A stretch of DNA of 64,000 bases from Antedon mediterranea (lineage: Eukaryota > Echinodermata > Crinoidea > Comatulida > Antedonidae). Shown piece after piece: positions 54,281 to 64,000 of the stretch (position 1 is the first letter of the stretch; every line of letters begins with the position of its first letter). A program made the translations under genes and the position numbers. The stretch lies in NCBI RefSeq assembly GCF_964355755.1, contig NC_092679.1, positions 16,794,932-16,858,931 on the forward strand, written 5' to 3'. A model generated the notes under the pieces. That model saw nothing but the letters and a program-made list of their open reading frames with translations, made no database searches and was not told the origin of the DNA.

Positions 54281-55656
54281 GAGTTGTGTTACATGTTATG
54301 TATAGATACAGTATTATAACACACCTACTGTAACTTGTAATTGTATCCTTGCTATTTGATTGGATGATTATGTATCACATGCCATGTATCCATCCTCATG
54401 ATAGCTGGTGGTACATTGCACATTTAAGTTCTTGTTGAAATGTTGTGCAACTCAAGGCTGGTTGTACGTTCACAGAGTCATCCTGTATTGTATTCTGTCT
54501 ACAACTACTCAACTTCATGACCAAAGTTTGAGCGCTATATTTTTTGTTGATGGGCCTTTCAAATTTAAAGTAGTTGTGTTATAAAAACAAAATAATGTTT
54601 GTATTATGGAATGTATAGAATATTTTCATGAGTTGAATGTGTAGAACAGCTCAATTCCTCTTTGAGAATGTGTACTCAAATACGGTACTTTAAAAGCCAG
54701 ATTTAAAAAAAATCAATTCTACCAAGATCATAAGGAGTTATCGGTTGGCAGAACGGGTTTGTGGTCTTGCTTTTATTTGCGTAAATATCTGATTGAACTG
54801 CTTATAATTTTTGTACCAAAAAAGTAAGGGACATTTTTTTTTATTTGTATGCAATATTTTATTTCAATTTTTGGTAGCAATTTTTCTTTATGACAGCTTT
54901 CCTCGTTATGAGGAACAGAACATTTTGCAGCAACTTAAATTAAGCTTAGGCCTACTCTGTATATTATGTCTTGAGGCATTCACATTAAAATATAAAGCTC
55001 TGTCTACACTATCTAACTTCATACAAAAAAATGTGATGTGCCCATATATGGACACGATGATGTCATATCCCTACTATATTTAGGCATACCATTACCATAT
55101 TTGGGTACATCACACTTTTTTTGTCTAGTTTGATAGTGTAGACAGAGCTTAAGATGGGATAAACGATAACATGTTTACACTAGTTTATGTACAAAGAAAG
55201 ACTTTAATTTTCTTGTTTAGGCCTATTTCCTCTTAATTGATGTTTATTGATTACTGCTGGTCTTAAAAGTCAGAGCAATTAATATGCTAACATGGTCAGC
55301 TCATAATGAACACACTTTATATTTATTCAATCAATTGTATTTCTTTTTGCACCTACACTACAGACAATGTATTCCAACCAGGTATTCAACTCAATTGTTC
55401 TAACTGCTAGATTTTCATAAGGTAAGAGTTAAGTTTTCATATGCACACACTAGCAATGGTTTAATCTGAACCTTAATAATGACACCCTCCTAGAGTGACC
55501 CAGACCTTAAGTGTTTATGCATATAACCCTAGTACAGGACCAAACAATAATGCGCTTGCAGTAGTACAGAGCCTGTAAAGAATACCTCTCAACAGACCTA
55601 AGTGTTCTTCATCATTCGCATCAATTGCTTTAACAAATACAAAATGTATGCAAGCC
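54281..55656. other. Interval between the convergent PALS1 and TBCB 3' ends
   Basis: No gene seen; contains one MITE (54996-55150). Confidence 0.6.
54996..55150. mobile_element. AGCTCTGTCTACAC MITE, copy 6
   Basis: Ends agctctgtctacactatcta / gatagtgtagacagagct; core gatgatgtcatatccctact. Confidence 0.9.
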
Positions 55657-55662
55657 TTTAAT
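55657..55662 (-). terminator. Candidate poly(A) signal of TBCB
   Basis: ATTAAA on the minus strand, about 140 bases after the stop. It is a common variant hexamer; no stronger hexamer was seen close to the stop. Confidence 0.35.
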
Positions 55663-55799
55663 AGCAAAACATCTGTAAATTGGCCAAGATAGTGAGTCTG
55701 CTGATCTTATATTAACAAAAAACAGAAGTTTCCATTGCACTCAATCATTTGCCTCTTCAACCAGCTGACGTCAGGGTACGATTGATGAACTTTGACCAG

Positions 55800-55908
55800 T
55801 TACATTTCATCAAGATCTTCCTCTGGGAAATCTCCGACCGTCACAAAGTTTGGTTTGGTAAAGCCGCCGTATTTATCTGGACATTCAAAATACTTCTTTC
55901 CACCAACA
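55800..55908 (-). CDS. TBCB: TBCB exon 6: last exon
   Basis: Acceptor tgtattcacag; 35 codons after a split Ser, then [22 protein letters not shown] followed by [14 protein letters not shown]. The acidic tail ending in Met replaces the usual terminal Ile of human TBCB. Confidence 0.95.
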
Positions 55909-57952
55909 CTGTGAATACAGAAAAGTATTACAACACGATTTATAGTAGTGATATTGAACTGGTTGTGGATTTGGGGTTCAATAACTAATACTCCTGTCTG
56001 CAATCTAAGCAACTGTGTATGCTAAAGCTTAGATGCAATACTGGGTCATAAGCGCGCTCCAAGTAATTTGACCAATCACGACGCGATGGATTGGTCAACT
56101 TGCTTGTGTTGCACCTATGTCATTGCATTATGCCCAGGTGGGTACAAAGCTATACTGATAATCTCACCTGCCATCATTCTTTCCATGAGGTTCATCATAC
56201 TGTATACCAACCCACCAACCTGGTTTAAAGTCTGTTTTACCTATAAATAAAAACAAAACACATTATATTCACAGTGTAAATATCATTCCGTATTCTAGCA
56301 CAGGATCAAGGCTCTCCTCGACTTGGACAAGTACTTAAAACTGGAGGTTTAGTGTACACATATAGTTTGTGTACACTTTAAAGAAATCAGTGCATATTTC
56401 AGACGAGTAGAAGGTTACCTTGGTGTGCTAGTCCCAATGAGTGCAGTTTGGTGGTAAACATGACACGACTTCAACATGAAGGGACCTTTGGGTGAAATGA
56501 CATTTGCTGTACACTATGTGACAATTTCAGTTCAATGCTAGTTGGGAAAATCACCACCAAACCTCGAGAACATTATTTACAAAGCGTTTTTTGCAGGAAA
56601 AAATGTATTTAGATCAGCTTGACAAAACAATTCATATATCCTCACCTACGAACATGACAGTTCCTCTTTTTACAGGGGGTACTTTTGGATTATTGACCTC
56701 ACACCTTGACCCTACAGTAATAGCTTTTGCTAATGCTTCTTCTTCTGCTGCTTTCCTCAACTGTTCTTCCTCCCTCTTTTTCTCTTCTTCCGGATCCTTA
56801 TCAGCGTATTTCCCAATTTTATTCTTTATTTTAAAAGCACGAACTGAATCTGAAAATGAATAATATTTTACAGGACTATTTCATTAATATGTGTAATGAA
56901 ATTTAAGCGTTATTGTGTTTTACAGTGTACATCATGCGAATAGGCCACATTGCATCACCTTTTCACTGATTTTTTTTGTCCATATATAAGTAAAATATTC
57001 AAAATACAAAAAATATAAACAAAACCTTAGGCTGCGGAGAAAGTTGTTGACAATGAACGTTGATATAGATTATTGTAACAATTGTAAAGAATGAAAGTGA
57101 ATCTCACAAAAGACAAAAAAAGTCCCTTTATTCATAGCGGTGTAACCTGAATATTAATAGTTGTCCCGAATGAAGGGTTTTACTGTAAATATAAGACTGT
57201 CAAAAGAAAACACTGTCACAAAGTAAAAAAGGTACATATTATAAGAAGATAGTTTAAGACTCCTTTTGTTTACCAGTTCTAGCGCTATACTCCTCAGCAG
57301 AAATCTCAAATTTCTCTACTTTTGAAACATCTTCATATTCGCCAACAGTTCTTGTGGCATCTTTATCAATAACCTATCAAGAAAAAAAAATGTGATCAAT
57401 ATATTATGTAAATTCAAATCTTCACAGTGAGCAGTTACCAAACAGGTAGGGATTTCCCCAACTAATCATCGGTTTTTTTCCAACATCATTACACCACTTA
57501 CATGTATTCTCATATTATCTTCAATTGGAAATGATCCTAGTAGCGCAGCATCGTCTGACATTGACACCATCAGCTTACCATTAGCATCAAATAACTGCAG
57601 CTCCATATATGATGCTGAAGATCCAACAATCATCTCTAATTTAGACTTTAAAAAAAGAAGTGATATATATATATTACAATCGGTAAAATGTCTGATACCT
57701 CTAGGCCTGACATACTTTGCTATGACTGCTGTCTGGGTGATGGGCCGGGCGATAAAGTTAATATCTAAGGCTAGCAAAAGCAGACATCAAATTGGACCAA
57801 CTCAAACAGCTAGGCCTAGGAGGTTACCACGTTTTTACCTTTACTTCAGAAATGGTTATATCTTTTGGAAATCTACGTTGACTTCCAAATGAATTTAATG
57901 AACTAGAAATAGCAACATTCACAATATCCTGAGTTACGACGGAATAAGACAT
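55800..57952 (-). CDS. TBCB: Tubulin-folding cofactor B, complete, 6 exons
   Basis: Cytosolic cofactor that, in the known pathway, takes alpha-tubulin from the CCT chaperonin and with TBCE takes part in heterodimer assembly and disassembly. Exons on the minus strand are 57952-57839, 57645-57502, 57373-57274, 56849-56646, 56240-56168 and 55908-55800; the sum is 744 nt (247 codons plus TAA), and human TBCB has 244 residues. All introns are GT-AG with matching phases. Residues 1-95 form the ubiquitin-like domain ([34 protein letters not shown]); 95-155 are charged and helical; about 160-235 form the CAP-Gly domain with [18 protein letters not shown] and [15 protein letters not shown]. The C-terminus is [11 protein letters not shown]. 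The gene converges on PALS1. Confidence 0.95.
56049..56152. mobile_element. TGGTTCCCACTAG MITE family, copy 4 (in TBCB intron 5)
   Basis: Shares tgaccaatcac, ttgcattatgc and the right end ggtgggtacaaagct with the family. Confidence 0.55.
56168..56240 (-). CDS. TBCB: TBCB exon 5: CAP-Gly core
   Basis: Acceptor tttatag, donor GTGAGA. It encodes [20 protein letters not shown] and NDG; the conserved GKNDGS motif is split across the next intron. Confidence 0.94.
56310..56455 (+). repeat. Interspersed repeat (possible SINE), copy 3 (in TBCB intron 4)
   Basis: agtgtacacatatagtttgt, actttaaagaa and agacgagtagaaggttacct match the 12.6 kb copy with divergence. Confidence 0.6.
56646..56849 (-). CDS. 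TBCB: TBCB exon 4: charged helix and CAP-Gly start
   Basis: Acceptor ttcattttcag, donor GTGAGG. It encodes a Glu/Lys-rich helix ([20 protein letters not shown]) and then VGSRCEV and KRGTVMFVG, the first strands of CAP-Gly. Confidence 0.94.
56850..57273 (-). other. TBCB intron 3
   Basis: 424 bp; nothing recognised beyond splice sites. Confidence 0.7.
57274..57373 (-). CDS. TBCB: TBCB exon 3
   Basis: Acceptor cttgatag, donor [26 protein letters not shown] then [13 protein letters not shown]; human TBCB has [22 protein letters not shown] here. Confidence 0.95.
57502..57645 (-). CDS. TBCB: TBCB exon 2: ubiquitin-like core
   Basis: 48 codons in phase 0 between acceptor ttttaaag and donor GTAAGT. 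It encodes [20 protein letters not shown] and later [14 protein letters not shown], matching LLGSYPVDDGCRIHV of human TBCB. Confidence 0.95.
57839..57952 (-). CDS. TBCB: TBCB exon 1
   Basis: ATG at 57952-57950 in context gaaaacATGT; 38 codons ending EVK before donor [26 protein letters not shown] aligns with the N-terminal VTVFISSSLNTF of human TBCB, which decides the start. Confidence 0.92.
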
Positions 57953-58290
57953 GTTTTCTAACTTCTTTTTTGGATTGGTTTTTTCCCGATTCTGAATTTG
58001 TTTAGGTCTATATTACTATAGCGCCACCAACGGAGCAAAATGAATTATAAGAAGATTTACAGGTATAGTATGTAGTTGTTTTTTGATAACAGAGAGCTAT
58101 CACTTATGCCATCCTCGTATATAATTAATTTCGTACGGAAATACATTTAATTGATAATATCATTAGGTAGAGTATCCTTCTTACAATTAATTATCAGTAA
58201 TATATATAACTTTTTAAATGTTAGGGATATATTTTAAAATAACTATAAATAGATATATAATTACACAAACTCAAGATGTTCTTTTCTGCC
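57953..58290. other. TBCB 5' flank
   Basis: No TATA box or clear promoter motif that I would defend; AT-rich. The transcription start cannot be placed. Confidence 0.4.
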
Positions 58291-59220
58291 TGAAACCTAG
58301 GCCCACCCTAGGCCTCCTCCTCTGTGCTCTCACCAAAGATCGTATAGCGCCACTTCGTGGCGCTATAGTATCTTTGGCTCTCACTTCGTTCGTTTTGCTA
58401 CCTGATCCGTGCAGGCCTAGGCCTAGGCTAGACTGGATATTATGATTGCAAGCCAAAAAGGTAGATTTAGAAGCATATTTTATTGATTACCCATCATCAG
58501 TGTCACCCTTAACAGATAGTTAAGCTATATTTGTAGGTCATAGCTTATTTCAGACAATATTTTAGCCTCCAAAAAGGGCAGATTAGGCCTAGGCTAGGCC
58601 TAGCCTATTATTATAGCCTACTGTATAGGCCTAGGCCTAGCTAGAAAGAGGCTAGGCCTAGGCTAGCTAGGGCCTAGGCCTAGTTAGGCTAGCATCTCGC
58701 TACTCTAGCTAGTAGTTTAGGCCTAGGTAGGCCTAGTACTACTAGGCCTATAGCCTAGCTGGCCTACTAGTACTAGGGCTAGCCTAGTCTTGCTAGGCCT
58801 AGAAAGAAGTAGTAGGCCTAGCTAGGCTACTACGGATCCGCTACTACTACTAGCTAGGCTAGGCTACTAGGCCCACCTGGTTAGGGATCCCCTAGTTAGG
58901 CCCTACTAGGGAACTGGTAGGCTAGCTAGCTAGGCCTACTTACTAGCTAATAAATAAGTCTAGGCCTAGGCTGCCTAACTAGCTAGCTCTATGTATTCTA
59001 GTTAGGGCCTAGACTAGTTTATTAGGCCTTTGTTTAGGCTGATTAGGCCTGCCTAGTCCTAGTTAAATAAATAGGCATATAACCAGGCTCAGTCTAAACA
59101 CTCTAGGCCTATCTATATGAGACCTGTGCTATTAATTATAGGACTAGACCTAGGGCCTTGCTAGCTAGCCAGCAGAATGGTCTAGAGAGGCATAGGCCTA
59201 GCTAGGGATAGGCTGGGGAG
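58290..59220. repeat. TAGGCC/CTAG-rich low-complexity field
   Basis: Dense, irregular repetition of taggcctaggctag-type words, AGGCCT and CTAGGCCTAG palindromes. No fixed period. No coding frame or element ends. Confidence 0.9.
58333..58377. repeat. 45-bp near-perfect palindrome
   Basis: ccaaagatcgtatagcgcca pairs with tggcgctatagtatctttgg around the loop cttcg (one mismatched pair of bases per arm). Confidence 0.9.
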
Positions 59221-59569
59221 TCATAGACAGCCTATCTATATAAAATATTATTATTTCATTGCTAATGCCAAGGTATTATTTAGGCCTGTTTATTTTCAGG
59301 TTGAAAGCAATGGATAAAGAGAGATTCAATTCTACAACAAAAGTCAAACTCAAACTGATAATTAACAATGTTTCCAGTTAATTAATGTTAATTATTTTAA
59401 TAGATTGTAGTGACCCTAACTACCTTACTGTTTGTGTATGGCTGTAATATTATATTAAATGTCATCACAATTAGTAAGGTTGTGAGGCTTCACAATTTCA
59501 AACAACTCTTCACTTCTTCATGTGGATGGATTAAAAAATACTGTGAGTATTGTACACTCTTTATATGAA

Positions 59570-62250
59570 TATATCATCAATCACAATATCAAATATGATC
59601 AGTGTAGTCAAAATTTGATAACTTAGCATGAATCTTTTAATATCTACATCATCAATAATTAATATTAATATAAATCTACATCACAATGTTGGATATGATC
59701 TTTGTAGTCAAAATTTGATAACTGAGCACGCATCTTTTAATAACTACCTTATCAATAACTATTAATAATGTCCTATATCACAATGTACAGTAGGATATGA
59801 TCAGTGTTAGTCATAATTTGATAACTGAGCACGCATCTTTTAATATCTACCTCATCAATAATTAATATTAGTATCATATATCACATTGTTCGATATGATC
59901 AGTGAAGTCAGAATTTGATAACTGAGCACGCATCTTTTAATATATACCTTATCAATGACTATTAATAATATCCTATATCACAATGTTGGATATGATTAGT
60001 GATTAGATAAATGAGCACGCATCTTTCAATATCTATTTCATCAATAATTATTTGTATTTTGTATTTGTATTTTTGTATTTGTATTATAATAATTATTATT
60101 AATAATTTATATCACATTGTTCGATATGATCAGTGTAGTCATATTTGATAACTGAGCACGCATCTTTCAATATCTATTTCATCAATAATTATTTGTATTT
60201 TGTATTTGTATTTTTGTATTTGTATTATAATAATTATTATTAATAATTTATATCACATTGTTCGATATGATCAGTGTAGTCATATTTGATAACTGAGCAC
60301 GCATCTTTCAATATCTATTTCATCAATAATTATTTGTATTTTGTATTTGTATTTTTGTATTTGTATTATAATAATTATTATTAATAATTTATATCACATT
60401 GTTCGATATGATCAGTGTAGTCATAATTTGATAACTGAGCACGCATCTTTCAATATCTATTTCATCAATAATTATTTGTATTTTGTATTTGTATTTTTGT
60501 ATTTGTATTATAATAATTATTATTAATAATTTATATCACATTGTTCAATATGATCAGTGTAGTCATAATTTGATAACTGAGCACGCATCTTTCAATATCT
60601 ATTTCATCAATAATTATTTGTATTTTGTATTTGTATTTTGGTATTTGTATTATAATAATTATTATTAATATTATATCACATTGTTCAATATGATCAGTGT
60701 AGTCATAATTTGATAACTGAGCACGCATCTTTCAATATCTATTTCATCAATAATTATTTGTATTTTGTATTTGTATTTTGGTATTTGTATTATAATAATT
60801 ATTATTAATATTATATCACATTGTTGGATATGATCAGTGTAGTCATAATTTGATAACTGAGCACGCATCTTTCAATATCTATTTCATCAATAATTATTAT
60901 TAATAATTTATATCACATTGTTCAATATGATCAGTGTAGTCATAATTTGATAACTGAGCACGCATCTTTCAATATCTATTTCATCAATAATTATTTGTAT
61001 TTTGTATTTGTATTTTGGTATTTGTATTATAATAATTATTATTAATATTATATCACATTGTTGGATATGATCAGTGTAGTCATAATTTGATAAATGAGCA
61101 CGCATCTTTCAATATCTATTTCATCAATAATTATTTGTATTTTGTATTTGTATTTTTGTATTTGTATTATAATAATTATTATTAATAATTTATATCACAT
61201 TGTTCGATATGATCAGTGTAGTCATATTTGATAACTGAGCACGCATCTTTCAATATCTATTTCATCAATAATTATTATTAATAATTTATATCACATTGCT
61301 GGATATGATCAGTGTAGTCATAATTTGATAACTGAGCATACATCTTTAAAAATCTACCTCATTAATAATTAATATTAATAATCTATATCACACTGTTGGA
61401 TATGATCTGTTTAGTTTTTTAATATCTACCTTATCAATAACTATTAATAATATCCTATATCACAATGTTGGATATGATCAGTGTAGTCATAGTTTGATAA
61501 CTGTGAGCATACATATTTTAATATCTACCTCATCAATAATTATTATTAATAATCTATATCACAATGTTGGATATGATTAGTGTAGTCATAATTTGATAAC
61601 TGAGCACGCATCTTTCAATATCTATTTCATCAATAATTATTATTAATAATTTATATCACATTGTTGGATATGATCAGTGTAGTCATACAGTAATTTGATA
61701 ACTGAGCAAAAATCTTTTAATATCTACCTCATCAATAATTAATATTAATAATCTATATCACATTGTTCGATATGATCAGTGTAGTCATAATTTGATAACT
61801 GAGCACGCATCTTTCAATATCTACCTCATCAATAATTAATATTAATATCATATATCACATTGTTCGATATGATCAGTGTAGTCATAATTTGATAACTGAG
61901 CACGCATCTTTTAAAATCTACCTCATCAATAATTAATATTAATAATCATATCGCATTGTTCAATATGATCAGTGTAGTCATAAATTGATAACTGAGCAAA
62001 AATCTTTTAATATCTGCATCATCAATTAATATTAATAATCTATATCAAACTGTTGGATATGATCTGTTTAGTTTTTTAATATCTACCTTTTCCAAAATAA
62101 TATTCTATATCACAATGTTGGATATGATCAGTGTAATCATAGTTTGAACTACCTCAACAATAATTAATATTAATTGTCTATATACCAATATCAAATATCA
62201 GTGTAGGCCTAGTCATTTGATAACTGAGCATGCATCATTTTATATCTGCT
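59570..62250 (+). repeat. Satellite array with ~97-bp and ~142-bp unit forms
   Basis: About 25 units sharing gatatgatcagtgtagtcat, ttgataactgagcacgcatc and ttcatcaataatta. Eight units (inserts starting near 60050, 60190, 60333, 60475, 60617, 60757, 60994, 61134) carry an extra ~45 bp of ttgtattttgtatttgtat type, giving the 142-bp form. Outer units are more diverged than the central ones. The repeated minus frames of about 65 codons are by-products. Confidence 0.95.
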
Positions 62251-62279
62251 TCAAATATTAATATTGTCCGAATATAATA

Positions 62280-63800
62280 AGTGGTTTGAAGGATTTTTGC
62301 AGATGGCCTTTTTTGCATTGTAAAGTTTACACTTTAAAATCTGTCAATTTATCCAAAAAGGTCAAACTTTGACCTATTTCAATAAAATCATTTCATAAGT
62401 TGTCTTCTTTTATAGTTTTAGTGATAATCAATATTAAGTGGTTTTTTACCCCAAAAAAGTCAAACCTAGAGCTATTTTAATAAAATTATTTCATAAATTG
62501 TCTTCTTTTATAGTTCTAGTAGTGATATAATCAATATTAAGTGGTTTGGATGATGTTTGTGGGGTGTTTTTTTAAAGTTTGCACAGTTTACATGGTAAAA
62601 TGTGTCAATTTATTCCTAGAGCTATTTCAATAAAATTATTTCATAATCACCCCAAAAATGTCAAACCTAGAACTATTTTAATAAAATGATTTCATAAATT
62701 GTCTTCTTTTATAGTTCTAGTAGTGGTATAATCAGTATTCAATTGTTTGAATGATGTTTGTGGGGTATTTTTTAAAGTTTGCATTAAGTTTACGCAGTTT
62801 ACATGGTAAAATCTATCAATTATCCAAAATTGACATTTTTCACCCTAAAAAATCAAACCTAGAGCTATTTCAATAAAATGATTTCATAAATTGTCCTCTT
62901 TTATAGTTCTAATAATGATATAATCAATATTAAGTGGTTTGAATGATGTTTGTGGGTGTTTTTTTAAAGTTTGCATTAAGTTTACGCAGTTGAAATGGTG
63001 AAATCTGTAAATTTATCCAAAATTGGCATTTTCACCCTAAAAAATCAAACTTAGAGCTATTTCTATTAAATTATTTTATAAATTGTCCTCTTTTATAGTT
63101 CTTGTAGTGCTATAATCAGTATTAAGTGGTTTGAATAATGTTTGTGGGGTGTTTTTTTTAAGTTGGCATTAAGTTTACGCAGTTTACGTGGTAAAATCTG
63201 TAAATTTATCCAAAATTGACATTTTTTACCCAAAAAATTCAAACCTAGAGCTATTTCAATAAAATTATTTCATAAATTGTCCTCTTTTATAGTTCTTGTA
63301 GTGGTATAATCAATATTAAGTGGTTTAGATGATGTTTGTGGGGTGTTTTTTTTAAAGTTTGCACAGTTCACATGGTAAAATCTGTCAATTTATCCAATAT
63401 TGACGTTTTCACTCCAAAAAAGTCAAACCTAGAGCTATTTCAATAACATTATTTCATAAATTGTCTTCTTTTATAGTTCTAGTAGTGCTATAATCAGTAT
63501 TCAATTGTTTGAATGATGTTTGTGGGGTATTTTTTAAAGTTTGCATTAAGTTTACGCAGTTTAAATGGTAAAATCTGTCAATTTATCCAAAAATTGATAT
63601 TTTTCACCCGAAAAAATCAAACCTAGAGCTATTTCAATAAAATGATTTCATAAATTGTCCTCTTTTATAGTTCTTGTAGTGGTATAATCAATATTAAGTT
63701 GTTTGGATGATGTTTGTGGGTGTTTTTTTAAAGTTTGCATTACGTTTACGCAGTTTAAATGGTAAAATCTGTAAATTTATCCAAAATTGACATTTAAAAA
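62280..63800 (+). repeat. ~190-bp satellite array, about 8 units
   Basis: Units share atgatgtttgtggggtgttt, aaacctagagctatttcaat and ttcataaattgtcctctttt. Unit starts near 62540, 62745, 62935, 63126, 63320, 63505 and 63698. Confidence 0.93.
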
Positions 63801-63872
63801 CACGAACTAGGTTGTAAAAAGTGAAGGAAGTCATTATATTTTATTATTGTTTGGTCTACCCATAGTTATAGC

Positions 63873-63902
63873 AGGGAAGAGTTAAATTTAACTCTTCCCT
63901 GG
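63873..63902. repeat. 30-bp palindrome after the satellite
   Basis: cagggaagagttaaa followed directly by tttaactcttccctg, a perfect inverted repeat without loop. The remainder to 64000 shows nothing else. Confidence 0.85.
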
Positions 63903-64000
63903 TTATAGGTAATAAAGGATGCCTATCATAGTCAAATGGCAATAACTGATTAGCCGAGACCAATGACATTTAAAACAACTCCTACTTAAAATTCCCTACT

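Noticed and set aside
60531-61105. Repeated 65-codon minus-strand frames as a gene family
   Set aside because: They recur because the satellite unit recurs and have no start, splice or domain signals.
59570-62250. CRISPR-like regular repeats
   Set aside because: The genome is eukaryotic, and the array is a head-to-tail satellite without unique spacers.

Overview
This is animal nuclear DNA: AT-rich, with GT-AG introns, many interspersed repeats and two genes with clear vertebrate counterparts. The retroelement types (a DIRS-type tyrosine-recombinase element, CR1/L2-like non-LTR fragments, a piggyBac-like element, many MITEs) and a roughly 1 kb field of TAGGCC-type sequence suggest an invertebrate deuterostome. 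An echinoderm is my best guess, but the species is not shown by the sequence.

Plus strand, 520-50035: fifteen exons of a PALS1/MPP5 (Stardust-type) polarity scaffold, open at the 5' end. All fourteen junctions are GT-AG and keep one reading frame, giving 893 residues in the window. The order is an extra N-terminal PDZ domain (three exons), a long linker carrying the PAR6-binding ECR1 motif REMAVDCP, the L27 region, the canonical PDZ, SH3, a polybasic hook and a guanylate-kinase-like domain. Vertebrate PALS1 has everything from ECR1 onward but no N-terminal PDZ, so the upstream PDZ is the most interesting feature here. It resembles harmonin/whirlin PDZ domains.

Minus strand, 57952-55800: a complete six-exon tubulin-folding cofactor B gene (TBCB, 247 codons) with a ubiquitin-like domain and a CAP-Gly domain. 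It converges on the PALS1 3' end.

The introns hold nested mobile elements. A decayed 5.2 kb DIRS element (4135-9345) with inverted terminal repeats and an internal complementary region sits inside an older MITE. A hAT-like element (19478-21109), a Harbinger-like element (21613-23180) and a piggyBac-like element with exact TTAA duplications (29628-30298) follow. A 5.7 kb foldback structure (36646-42320) carries four perfect nuclear-receptor DR1 motifs and encloses retroelement fragments. Three or four MITE families recur, one with six copies.

Right of TBCB there are no recognisable genes: a 45-bp palindrome, the TAGGCC-rich field (about 58290-59220), a satellite with two unit lengths (about 59570-62250) and a second satellite of about 190 bp (about 62280-63800). 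All alignments were done by eye from remembered family features; no database search was run.
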